A DNA stretch of 64,000 bases from Zasmidium citrigriseum. Its lineage: Eukaryota > Ascomycota > Dothideomycetes > Mycosphaerellales > Mycosphaerellaceae. The notes under the pieces were generated by a model, which was not told where the DNA came from, made no database searches, and saw only the letters and a program-made list of their open reading frames with translations. This document shows positions 23,926-32,997 of this stretch, piece after piece. Position 1 is the first letter of the stretch. Every line of letters begins with the position of its first letter. The position numbers and the translations under genes were made by a program. Where the stretch lies: the NCBI GenBank assembly GCA_002786025.1, contig NHNW01000042.1, forward strand, positions 1-64,000, written 5' to 3'.

Positions 23926-24898
23926 ATGGCCCTCGAGTTTCCCTCCTATACCAGCAAGGTCAGCGAACTAGTTACTCTGCTTGATCGGAAGGACTGACGA
24001 ATATTGACAGGTCCATCGGGCTGAGTATCCAGCCATCAGTCCTCGCAATCCAGCGAATTCCGCAGAAGGTCGCATCGTTCTCATCACGGGCGGTGGAGCA
24101 GGCATTGGTCTCGGTATCGCAGAAGCATTCATCGCTGCAAACGCCAAAGCTGTCGTCATCCTCGGCAGGAGAGAGCAGATCCTCCATGACGCTGCAGCTT
24201 TGTTGAAGAACAAGTACAATCATGCCCAAGTCTTGACCTTCCAAGCAGACGTCATGGACGCAGCAGCCCTGGATCGAGCCTTCTCGTCGACAGCTGAACA
24301 AGTTGGCCCAGTTGACATTGTCATCGCCAACGCAGGCTATCTTCCGGCACCTGCTCCACTTGCCGTCACAGACCTGGAAAATTGGTGGAAAGGCTTCGAG
24401 ATCAACATCTACGGCACCGCCCTCCTATTCCGAGCGTGGATGGCCCATCGTGGCACGGCTAGTGGAACACGCAAACCAGCCTTCATTTCCATCAACTCCT
24501 CAGTCGCTCACCTCAGAATCCTTCCAAGCATGAGCGCCTATGCGGCCTCGAAGTCCGGCCTGGCGACCATGATGGCGACTCTTCAGGCGGAGAATCCTGA
24601 GATACATGTTGCGTCTTTCCACCCAGGCGTCGTGGAAACGGATATGAATCGTGAGACAGTCAAAGCGAATTCGATGGCGACAGATCATCCAAGTTTGCCA
24701 GCTGGATTTGCGGTGTGGTTATGCAGTCCAGCTGCCGAGTTTCTTGGGGGCAAATTCGTGTGGGCCCAGTGGGATGTTGATGAGTTGATGAGCAGGAAAG
24801 AGGAGATCGCGAAGGATGACCAGTTGAGGATGGGCTTGTTGGGGTGGCCGAAGTACTCGACGGCTGACATTGCCACCGAGGCCAAGCCAAAAGCCTGA
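23926..24898 (+). CDS. Short-chain dehydrogenase/reductase
   Basis: A short first exon (23926-23958, 11 codons) joins 24011-24898 through a 52-bp intron (GTCAGC...TGACAG), giving 306 residues. Without this exon the cofactor motif TGGGAGIG (37-44) would lack a start codon, which decides the model. Other classical SDR marks are IVIANAG (114-120), Ser174/175 in INSSV, and Tyr188-x-x-x-Lys192 (YAASK). It is a cytosolic NAD(P)-dependent oxidoreductase; substrate unknown. The next genes are an NTF2-like protein and, after one more gene, an MDR, so a small redox cluster is possible. Confidence 0.85.
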
Positions 24899-25155
24899 TA
24901 GTCCCCGTTTCTCATGTGGGCGATGTTAAAGAGGAGGAGGATAGAGTGGTCAAAATAAAGGAAAGAGGTTGGGGGCCGAATTACATAAGCAAGACTAGCG
25001 TAAACTCTGACGCGGTTGCTCCTGAAAGCTCGCTCGACTCCTTCTACATCAACTCAAGTCCTAAACCATCCATCTCCCGCATCGGGCGAGAGAACCTATT
25101 CCGCATCCCCGATCCAGTGGCCAGTCCACACGCTTGACAAGGCCAGATCGGCAAT

Positions 25156-25602
25156 ATGGCCACACAAACCATCGCCCCAGCGGACCCATACGACGCCTTG
25201 CCTCTCGCCGCGTATCTTGAAGGCATAGTCGTTCAATGCCTTGAGGGAATGAACACGCGCGATCTTCCGAAATCCAATGTATGGTCAATCGTTGCTGATG
25301 ATTTCACGACTGCCGGCCTGGGATACACTGGCTCGTCCAAGATCGACTTTGCAGAGGACTACCTTGGCTATCGTGAGAAATATCCTGAGCATCGAATAAC
25401 GGTCACCGAGATGAACACCTCTTTCGATGCTCAGATGATAGCAGCCCATATCTACACCCACGTCGATGTGACTGGTGGCCATTCGATGCAAATCGGCATG
25501 TCCAGAAAGGTCGTTATTGTTTGCGATTTCAAGAAGCGTGAAGGTCGGTGGTTACTGGTCGGCGCTACAAGTCTTCCTGGAGAGGGTGGTGTCGTCGAAT
25601 GA
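25156..25602 (+). CDS. NTF2/SnoaL-like small protein
   Basis: A single exon of 148 residues. Its size, the alternation of helix (LAAYLEGIVVQCLEGMN) and strands, and the phrases FTTAGLGYTGSSK, YLGYREKYPEHRITV and GRWLLVGATSLPG suit a cone-shaped NTF2/SnoaL-like fold, seen in small polyketide cyclases, isomerases and ligand-binding proteins. I see no diagnostic catalytic motif, so this is fold-level inference. It follows the SDR by 257 bp on the same strand and ends 22 bp before the end of the convergent Gly/His-rich gene. Confidence 0.6.
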   Translation: MATQTIAPADPYDALPLAAYLEGIVVQCLEGMNTRDLPKSNVWSIVADDFTTAGLGYTGSSKIDFAEDYLGYREKYPEHRITVTEMNTSFDAQMIAAHIYTHVDVTGGHSMQIGMSRKVVIVCDFKKREGRWLLVGATSLPGEGGVVE

Positions 25603-25624
25603 GTACGCGGAATATGTCGACAAT

Positions 25625-26104
25625 TTACCACCGGCCGGGGCCTGGTCCTCCTCCCATTCCTCCGCCTGGAGGTCCACCATGGTGTCCATGCCCGGGACCT
25701 CCAAAATCGCCGCCGGGTCCCATTCCCGCTGGCCCTTGGTAGCCGCCATGATGGCCATGAGGTCCTCCATGATGCATCCCGCCTGGTGGCCCTCCGCCTC
25801 CAAAGCCACTCGGTCCTCCGAAGTCGCCCGGCCCTCCAAACCCTCCAGGTCCACCATTTCCGCCGCCATGGTGATGGTTGCTGTGGCTGGGTCCAGAGTA
25901 ATGTCCTGCGTACTGGACTAGCCCTCCCATAGAATGCTGTTGGAAGCCAGAGCCACCGTGATGCTGAGGTTTGAACTGTGGCTGCGAATGGGGCTGCATC
26001 TGAGGCTGATATTGTTGCTGCGGTGGCATCTGTTGATTGCTGTGCTGCTTCTTGTGCAACAACTTCTCTTCGACTTTGTGTTCGATCTTTTCGAGGAGTC
26101 CCAT
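25625..26104 (-). CDS. Gly/His/Pro-rich low-complexity protein
   Basis: The open frame begins at 26,161, but Met20 (MGLLEKIEHKVEEKLLHKK, 26,104) is the likely start because that amphipathic N-terminus is typical of small fungal Gly-rich proteins. The 159-residue product then has a Gln/Pro-rich part (residues 20-50) and a long Gly/His/Pro tail with GGPGGFGGPGDFGGP-type repeats. It should be disordered and may coat a membrane or bind metals through its His clusters; this is inference. The coding frame is supported by the strict Gly-x periodicity. Confidence 0.6.
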   Translation of the reverse strand: MGLLEKIEHKVEEKLLHKKQHSNQQMPPQQQYQPQMQPHSQPQFKPQHHGGSGFQQHSMGGLVQYAGHYSGPSHSNHHHGGGNGGPGGFGGPGDFGGPSGFGGGGPPGGMHHGGPHGHHGGYQGPAGMGPGGDFGGPGHGHHGGPPGGGMGGGPGPGRW

Positions 26105-26465
26105 GTTGATCAGCAGGCAAGAGATGCTTCGATGTCGAACGAGGAACCTTCTGGAACGCAATTGTGAACGTCCGTTCTGGCAACCTGGGGGCGAAGCACT
26201 TTAACACACATCCATTCTGTGGCGCTGCCGACTTCGTCTGGCGGATTCGCAACGTGCCGCGTCATTCTTCCAACTTGTGGTCGTGGAGTGGCGAGACCGA
26301 GATGGTCCCGACGGCCAAACGACATTGTCCACTCGGGCGTGACGAACACCGAAGTCTCGAATGACTTGCGAAAATGTTGTCTCATCCAGCTACTATTCTA
26401 AGGCACTAAATATGAAGAGAAGCACATTCATCCACAAGGCCGCCCCAATTCGACTCGGTCATCCA
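26105..26465. other. Intergenic
   Basis: This is the promoter of the Gly/His-rich gene and the 3' flank of the MDR gene. No gene seen. Confidence 0.5.
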
Positions 26466-27546
26466 TCATGGATGCACGATCAACTGCGCACCGCCAGCAC
26501 CAGCACTATAGCCATCTAGAGCGGCATTGATCTCATCAACATTTTCCAATCCGTCAAGCGTCCGGAACGCCGCTGGCAAGATCTCTCCATCCTCCAGCCA
26601 CCGGGGAGCATTCTTCCAAAAGTCCTCTCTGTGGAGGCCCAGAGTGTGATTGCCACCTTCGACAAATGTAGCCTTGCACTTTGGACGCTGCTCTGCAATG
26701 ATATCAGGCTTCTTATCTGGCAGAAAAGTGATCAAATGGCTCTCCTTGGTCTTTGACAGGAGGGACGTCGCTTGCGCGAAGGATTGGTTGACGGTATCCA
26801 AGACATGTGTCACATCTGGACCGGTAACGGCGTGGACTCGTTTCGTCACTTCTTCCACGGAGCCGTGCCTGTCAACGACTTGAGAAGCCCCCATCTTCTT
26901 CAATTCATCCTCATTCTTGAGACCCGCAACGACCACGATATTGCCGACTCCAGCAAGCTTGGCTAATTGGACCGTGAGCTTGCCGGTCGAGGAGCCGCCG
27001 CCAATAACGACAATTGTCTTGTCTTTCAGATTGGGCGAGTCCCACGGTGCTGGGAAGCCAAGGCCATGCATTGGGTTGAAGAGCGCCATGAACGAGGTAA
27101 TCAGGTTGACAGGTAGTGACACCGCTTGGTCATCGCTGAATCCCTCAGGCACCTTCGCTAGGGCATCCGCGTGCAGAACAGCATACTCCTGAAGCCCCTG
27201 TCCATTTGGGAGACGATCCATGAAGTCGCTGATGCCGAAGACGTGGTCGCCTTTCTTGAGATCCGTCGAGGCCTCCGCTCGCTCGACGATGCCCGCGACA
27301 TTGGCTCCGGGAACGTATGGAAGTCTGTCTTCGACGAACAGCCCCCAGTCGCGGCCATAGGCGTCGTGAGGAAGCACTGTTAAAGATGAGCAAGGCTCGA
27401 GCAAGCATGGACAGATCTCACATACACATCGTTGCGGTGACTTTGATCAAGACCTGGCCTTCTTTCGGTCTAGGGACATCTCTAGTCCCAAGTTCAACTG
27501 GCTTCCCAAGCTCCTTGACGAAGACGGCTTTCTGTTGTTGCGGCAT
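26466..27546 (-). CDS. Medium-chain dehydrogenase/reductase (zinc-less, enoyl-reductase-like)
   Basis: Exons 27546-27426 and 27376-26466 give 343 residues, with a 49-bp intron (GTATGT...TAACAG). Exon 1 supplies MPQQQKAVFVKELGKPVELG, the standard first strand of the MDR fold, and splicing gives KVTATMLLPHDAYG. A GroES-like N-terminal domain (YVPGANVAGIVE, GDHVFGISDF) precedes a Rossmann domain with VVIGGGSSTGKLTVQLAK. The structural-zinc cysteine cluster is absent and catalytic-zinc ligands are not evident, so it resembles quinone oxidoreductases or fungal trans-acting enoyl reductases. Function beyond NAD(P)H-dependent reduction is unknown. Confidence 0.82.
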
Positions 27547-28019
27547 GACTTGTGGCTATCAGTATTGTGGTCGTTGTATTGAGGAACGATGGATTGGATT
27601 GGAACGTTCCGGGACTTCATCAACACTCTTATACCCTCTTGCCAATGTCTTGGTCCAAGGCAACGAACGTTGTTTCATGACACCTATATGGAACTAAGGA
27701 GTACTTCGAAGCCACAATCGTCAAACGTCTCGACCATTGGAGCGAAATTGGCCCCTTTCCCTTACAAATGTCAGCCGGACACTCATAAGCCAAGACTCGG
27801 TAGCTTGTTACACCGTGCCGCTTTCGCAATTCACTCACCTATGCCGTCCTAATGCAGCTAGCTTGCACGACATTACAAACTTGAGAAGCTCGATCTTGGC
27901 GGCTTTGTCAGACTATGTCGAACGGCCGTAGAGGCGTGGCTGATGACTTTTCTCTTTGTTCGGGGGCTTGGAAATAGTGTACATAGGGTACTGAAATCCT
28001 TCAACTCTACAGCCGTGCT
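27547..28019. other. Intergenic
   Basis: Promoter of the MDR gene and 3' flank of the secreted orphan. Short frames here lack support. Confidence 0.45.
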
Positions 28020-29608
28020 TTACGGATCACTCCATTGGGGCTGTTCCACCACTTCGCCGTGGGTCTTGCAGAAGGCATCCGTCTTCCCTCTCCTACGCAA
28101 CCATCGCAGCCAGCGTCGTGGGAAACTCGTCTGCTGTCCGGATGTGAGTTGGTCGGGCTCAGCGACCCACTTCACGGCCATTGGACGCTGGTATTCCATG
28201 AAGTACAGCCTCCAGGCCGCATATTGATCGATACAAGGTTTGCCATCAGAGTCTGTTCGCTGAACAGAAGGTTTCTGCGTGGCATATGGATCTTGTAGCC
28301 ACACGTCAGTGGAACGTCTTGACACCGAGCATCAAGACGACTTACCGTATTGAAAGAGGATCTTGCCGTATGCAGGTCCCGATTTATCGTTAACGTCGTT
28401 GAGTTCTTCTGTCGTTCTCTTCTCGTACCATATGACCTGTGCCAGATTAGATTAAGGTTGTGAGCAGAGAGCGAGGGTTTATACCTTTGGATGGTTCTTC
28501 GGAAATTCTTGCTCAAGATACTCGTAGATCCACTGGACTTTATCCGAGTACTCTAGCTCCGAGAGCACTTTCGCTTGGGTAGGAGGTTTGTGCTGAGCGG
28601 TGACATGTTCGTACTTGCGGGGTGCGAGGATGAAGGTGTGAACAGAGTTGTAGTCGTCTGTTACCTGGCTTGCAGTGTTCGATTGAGCACCACCCCCTTT
28701 CGGCTTGTCCGTAATGCTTGGACTGTCCGGGTCGACCTGCTTTTCGCCCTTGCCCGGTTGATTTGAATCTCCCATCGGCTGGTCTATATCAACTTGCCGG
28801 TCTGCACGTTTATCTGCATTCCCCATTGGCTGGTCTGGCTTGTTGTTTGCACCACCTATCGAATGTTCTGGCTTGCTATCTGCACTACCCCTTGACGGAC
28901 CAGGCTTGTTCGCATCTCCCACCGACGAGTCCATTTTCGGCAAGATAATCCTCTTGAACTCCTTCAAGCCTGCAGTACACCGTCAGTCCACACACTCTTG
29001 ATCAGAGGCCAAGTAGTTCCATACCTCTCATGAAGTGCTTCCCATCACGAGGATCTTTCTCAGCAGACCCCTCGACAAGATCATGCTTCACATCCTGATC
29101 AAAAGTCTCCGGAATCAAGAGACTGCCATCTTCCCGCGTTGCCTTCTTGAAACTCGGCACTTCGAACAAGTGGGAGATGTAGAGTCCGCATCTGGACGCC
29201 ACGATGACCGAAGTGCAACCATTCAGATCTATGATCGATGCCGAGAGGACCTGATCTCGAAAGACGTGGATCTCGGAGGTCGAGCCCACATAGCTCGGGA
29301 GGTCTGCGAATCGTGGATCGTTGCCGTCCGGCAGACGGTGCGTGATTGGTTTGACGGCTTCCTGTTTTACAGTCAGTCATTGTGAGACTACTTGGAAAGC
29401 TGCTGCTTCTTACTTCTGCCATCCATTGGGCGTACGATTCCGCTGTGTTGTCGGCAGGCCCACTGAACTTTCGTTTCGAAAGCGGTACAAGCCATGATGG
29501 CTCTCTCATCCGTATCGAGGTGTTGATTGCAACTGCTTGGCCATGGTCGACATCGAGGAGTATCAGGAACATGGGGTACAGCAGGTGAGAGAGCCTTGGA
29601 AGTATCAT
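28020..29608 (-). CDS. Secreted orphan protein with Asn/Pro/Asp-rich repeat region, five exons
   Basis: Exons 29608-29414, 29361-29025, 28969-28485, 28436-28346 and 28291-28020 join in frame to 459 residues; all four introns are GT-AG and 50-60 bp. The N-terminus (MILPRLSHLLYPMFLILLDV) is a signal peptide. A globular part follows (VGSTSEIHVFRDQVLSASIIDLNG). Residues about 185-250 form a degenerate repeat (DANKPGPSRGSADSKPEHS, GANNKPDQPMGNADKRAD). The C-terminal third contains KVQWIYEYLEQEFPKNHPK, WYEKRTTEELNDVNDKSGP and a Trp/Arg-rich end. No family was recognised. It is secreted or cell-surface by inference, and the intron count is high for this window. Confidence 0.72.
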
Positions 29609-29820
29609 GTTGGTCGTCCCTGGTGTCTCTGTCTAATCGTTTCTCTGGTTGGAAAGCTTCTCTGATGCCAAGGTTGAGTATGTGCGTCGAGGCTGTATGA
29701 ATCCAGAGTGCCCAAAAGTCGACTTTTTGAAGGGCCTCATTTACATGTCCCCATGGTCATCGCACGTCCATCATGATAGGAACACACCCGCCTCCTGACA
29801 AGAACATCCAGCACACACAG

Positions 29821-29874
29821 CCAACACATTCACACAGCCAACACATTCACACAGCCAACACATTCACACAGCCA
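29821..29874. repeat. 17-bp minisatellite
   Basis: Three full copies of CCAACACATTCACACAG (29,821, 29,838, 29,855) plus a partial fourth. The array overlaps the last codons and the 3' flank of the Mpv17-like gene. Confidence 0.85.
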
Positions 29875-30751
29875 CCTCAGACGCCCCCCGACTTCCCTCC
29901 CTCAGCCGCGCCCTCTCATTCAACAACCCCAAATAAGCCTGCCACCCAACCGCAACAACACCCCCAAAAACACTCCGACTCCTCGCCCTCACAAACGTAA
30001 AACTAAAAGCCGTGACCAGCGGCCAAAACTTCCAGCTATTCATCACACTCGTCGGCACCGTAGCCTTGACTCTCTCCCAAGCCTTCTCCGGCTGGGGTCC
30101 TTCGAGGGAGAGTAAGGATTGCATGCTGAAGAAGTAGGTGTTGAATACCGGGCTGAAAACGATTTGGTGCACGAGGATGCGGGCGAGGAGGGAGACGTAG
30201 GGCCGGTTGGGGAACGTTATGCGGCGCCAGTGCGAGAGGAAGAGGAACCAGTGGTAGGAGGGGAGGGAGAATGTGCCGCCGATTAGGAGGGCGCGGAGGG
30301 AGCGGTGGGGATCGTAGTGCCATTCCGAAGTGGCTTCTTCCTGGGTTGACTCCTTTTCGCCGGATGTCCCCTGGTCTCGCGGTGACTGTTCAATGTATTG
30401 CGGGAGAAGATCCCCAAGGAAGTAGATTGTCAACGAGCTCAGGATCTGTGTGACATATGGTCGAGCTTCCTGGGCGCGGCCGTATGCACGCAGAGGGGCT
30501 GTCAAGGGCTTGACTCCAGTCTGCACCCGAGACCATAACCAACCGCTGTCTGGGATCCATATCGAGTGGCTTGGATTGTTCTTCAGCTCATTGCTGGAAG
30601 GCGATCGTGTATCGTTCTTTGATTGATCTTGGGTTGATGTTGACTTTAATCGTTGAAGGCGCTGTGCTCCTCGAAGCCTGAGCATCCGCCGGCTATGAAG
30701 ACCTTGAAGACTGTTGCACCTTCGATAGGTATGGCGAACCGATGAAGACAT
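29864..30751 (-). CDS. Mpv17/PMP22 family membrane protein
   Basis: A single exon of 295 residues. An Arg-rich N-terminus (SSVRHTYRRCNSLQGLHSRRMLRLRG) is presequence-like. The Mpv17 core then has TQILSSLTIYFLGDLLPQ, DPHRSLRALLIGGTFSLPSYHWFLFL, ILVHQIVFSPVFNTYFFSMQSLL, SWKFWPLVTAFSFTFV and a final hydrophobic segment, in the family order. Members are four-helix channel-like proteins of the mitochondrial inner membrane or peroxisomes. The insert QSPRDQGTSGEKESTQEEATSE between the first two helices is long and charged. Mitochondrial location is inferred. Confidence 0.85.
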   Translation of the reverse strand: MSSSVRHTYRRCNSLQGLHSRRMLRLRGAQRLQRLKSTSTQDQSKNDTRSPSSNELKNNPSHSIWIPDSGWLWSRVQTGVKPLTAPLRAYGRAQEARPYVTQILSSLTIYFLGDLLPQYIEQSPRDQGTSGEKESTQEEATSEWHYDPHRSLRALLIGGTFSLPSYHWFLFLSHWRRITFPNRPYVSLLARILVHQIVFSPVFNTYFFSMQSLLSLEGPQPEKAWERVKATVPTSVMNSWKFWPLVTAFSFTFVRARSRSVFGGVVAVGWQAYLGLLNERARLREGSRGASEVAV

Positions 30752-31063
30752 GAGGTCGAGTCGTTACCTCAGACCTGCCAGGGACGTCGAATGGGTCAGC
30801 GAGAGAGCCAGTGCAAAGCTCCAAGAGTAAGACCAATCGCCTATGTCTATATGCTCATCAACAAATCATTGTTCTGATGACACTCAAAAGAACGGTACCT
30901 GCATCGAAGGAGTTCGGTACGCAGGATGCGTCATACCCAACCTTAAAAATGAAGCCTCTATATTAGCCTCGCACTTGTAGATCAAGCAGATCCGTGCCGA
31001 ATCCGAATCTCCCTTCTATACTTCGACTATCGACTTCCTTACATACCTGCGACTTGCTCCAAA
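30752..31063. promoter_or_regulatory. Compact divergent promoter
   Basis: Only 312 bp separate the starts of the Mpv17-like (-) and 2EXR-like (+) genes, so both promoters lie here. No definite motif was identified. Confidence 0.5.
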
Positions 31064-31936
31064 ATGTCGGCGAACATAACGTCCAAGGAATCAGCGCCCG
31101 ATGGCCAAGTCAAAAAAGCCAGCCTCCTGGGCATTCCCCGAGAACTCCGTCTCCAGATCTACGACCTCATCTTCGCATCCGACGTCCAGTACACAGTATG
31201 GAGAGAAGTCCAATACTACGGCTTCCAGAGCGTGCCGACCGCAGAGCAAGATCCAGACCGCTTGATCCCCTGGCTGAGCCTGATGCGTAGTTGCAAAACC
31301 ATTGCCATCGAGATCCGCTCAGTGATGCGAGAGCCTGCTTTCGCTGCTGACCAACGAAATGTCACGTATACCATGGACATCGGCGCGACTCGTGGCGGAG
31401 GCTGTATTGGTCCGACAACATGGAGACAGTTGTCGTGTGCTCCGAACCAAGTTCAGTACGTCGAAGCGACGTATAACGCCGCCACGGGATTCCGATATGG
31501 AGGAGATGGCGGCGTGTGCGAGATTCTGGTGGATTTGTGGCAGACGCTGAACCACCTCTTGCACTGCGGCCCGCGACTCGATCACAAGCACCAACTCGCC
31601 GCACCGATGCATCTCAAAGAACTGAGGATCAAAGTCGAGCAGCGTGGTCCGATTGAACCAATGGCTCGAAGATCTCTCGACTTCCTTTTCCCACGAGGCC
31701 GAAGTATGACTGAGGCTGTACACGATTCGCTATGTGGCCTCGTTCGGTCGATCATCGAGACTAGCGTCCTTTGTGGCTTTATCGAGAAAGTGCAGGTGAG
31801 CTCAGAGGATAGAGTCTTCGAGATGCATCCGGCGGAGATTCAAGATGGGAGCATCCCAGATCGTTGGAGAGGCCATAGCTTCGAGTGGGGAATGGACAAG
31901 TATCAGGGGTTTTGGGCACAGCCAGATGAAGAGTAG
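31064..31936 (+). CDS. 2EXR/F-box-like domain protein (third in window)
   Basis: A single exon of 290 residues. LLGIPRELRLQIYDLIFASDVQYTV is the 2EXR/F-box-like opening, followed by SLMRSCKTIAIEIRSVMRE, the usual second helix pair, then a mixed beta region (VTYTMDIG, VEATYNAA) and an Arg-rich end. It shares only the N-terminal motif with the tandem pair at 12-16 kb and is a different subgroup. Function unknown. Confidence 0.75.
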   Translation: MSANITSKESAPDGQVKKASLLGIPRELRLQIYDLIFASDVQYTVWREVQYYGFQSVPTAEQDPDRLIPWLSLMRSCKTIAIEIRSVMREPAFAADQRNVTYTMDIGATRGGGCIGPTTWRQLSCAPNQVQYVEATYNAATGFRYGGDGGVCEILVDLWQTLNHLLHCGPRLDHKHQLAAPMHLKELRIKVEQRGPIEPMARRSLDFLFPRGRSMTEAVHDSLCGLVRSIIETSVLCGFIEKVQVSSEDRVFEMHPAEIQDGSIPDRWRGHSFEWGMDKYQGFWAQPDEE

Positions 31937-32163
31937 AGCCAGAGCCATCCTTTGCGGGAGAACATTGGGGTCTTGGCTACTTGAACGCAGTATGCGGCGG
32001 TGTCTTGGAACGAGCGGAAGCGGCATCGCTAGATGATCGGTCCGGGTTAGAGATGCTCCAGTTGACTCGATAGACCTGGCTCGATGCAATCTGGCTCGGT
32101 CATCCCTCGAATATCGCAATTGGACGACTTCATTCTTGGAATATCACCCCTCTCTTCTCCCCT

Positions 32164-32742
32164 TCAAGTCCTCCACTTCCCCCCATCAACAACCAACTTC
32201 CTCAGCAACTCAACATGCATACTCTGCCCCTTCTCCCTCGTCCCTCTCATCCCCGCATCCTCTTTCAACCCAACATCAACCCTCCTCCGATTGTCCCCAA
32301 AAACCACAGTATAGTCCTCAAGCACCTCCCCCGGAAGCACAACCTCCTTCGCTCCAATCTTACAATACCTCCCCACCTTACTCAAACGTCCCACCCTAGC
32401 TCCAACCTCCACAATACTCCAATCCCCAATCTCCGAACCTTCAACCACAGCATCGCCTTCAATGTTCACCCCGTCGCCAATGACACAGTCTTCCTCGCCC
32501 TCCGAGGCGGAGATGAGCGCTTTCTCGCTGATGGTGCAGTTTTTGCCGATTGTGATGGCTCCTGTTTCGGCTTTGAGACGCGCGTGTGGGTGGATGACGG
32601 TGTTTTCGCCGATGGTTATGGGGTGGGTGCCGGTGATTTGGGCGCGGTCGGCGATGATGGCGAGAGAGTGGAGTTTGAGGGGTGGTTTAGGGATGGATTC
32701 CGAGGGCCGGGTCGAATGGGTTGGGCGAGTGGAGGTGCTCAT
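32164..32742 (-). CDS. Dynactin subunit 6 (p27), left-handed beta-helix protein
   Basis: The frame is open to 32,823, but the ATG at 32,742 sits in a good context (CCACC before ATGAGC) and gives 192 residues, the normal p27 length. Hexapeptide-type turns run through the protein (ITIGENTVIHPHARL, ITIGKNCTI, CVIGDGVNIEGDAVVEGSEIGDWSIVEVGARVG, CKIGAKEVVLPGEVL), forming a left-handed beta-helix. The C-terminal helix (SMHVELLRKLVV) fits the p25/p27 pair at the pointed end of dynactin, which aids cargo and membrane binding of dynein. Confidence 0.85.
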   Translation of the reverse strand: MSTSTRPTHSTRPSESIPKPPLKLHSLAIIADRAQITGTHPITIGENTVIHPHARLKAETGAITIGKNCTISEKALISASEGEEDCVIGDGVNIEGDAVVEGSEIGDWSIVEVGARVGRLSKVGRYCKIGAKEVVLPGEVLEDYTVVFGDNRRRVDVGLKEDAGMRGTREKGQSMHVELLRKLVVDGGKWRT

Positions 32743-32997
32743 GGTGGGTGGTGACGATGGTGGTGCATTGTTTGGTGGAGGTAGTGGAGGAATTGAGATT
32801 GAGATGCGAGGTTTGACTTTCACCGAGCAGACACGCTAGCGGCTGTTTCTCACGCTAGCACGTGATCGTGTATTAGAGAAAGTGAGCATGGCACTTCATT
32901 TCAGCGGCGTAGTTGTTGGTAACTACTATTCAAGCCGGGCTCCCATCCTAGTCCAAACGAAACGCTCAAGTGCAAGCATCAAGAAAACATTACTTCT

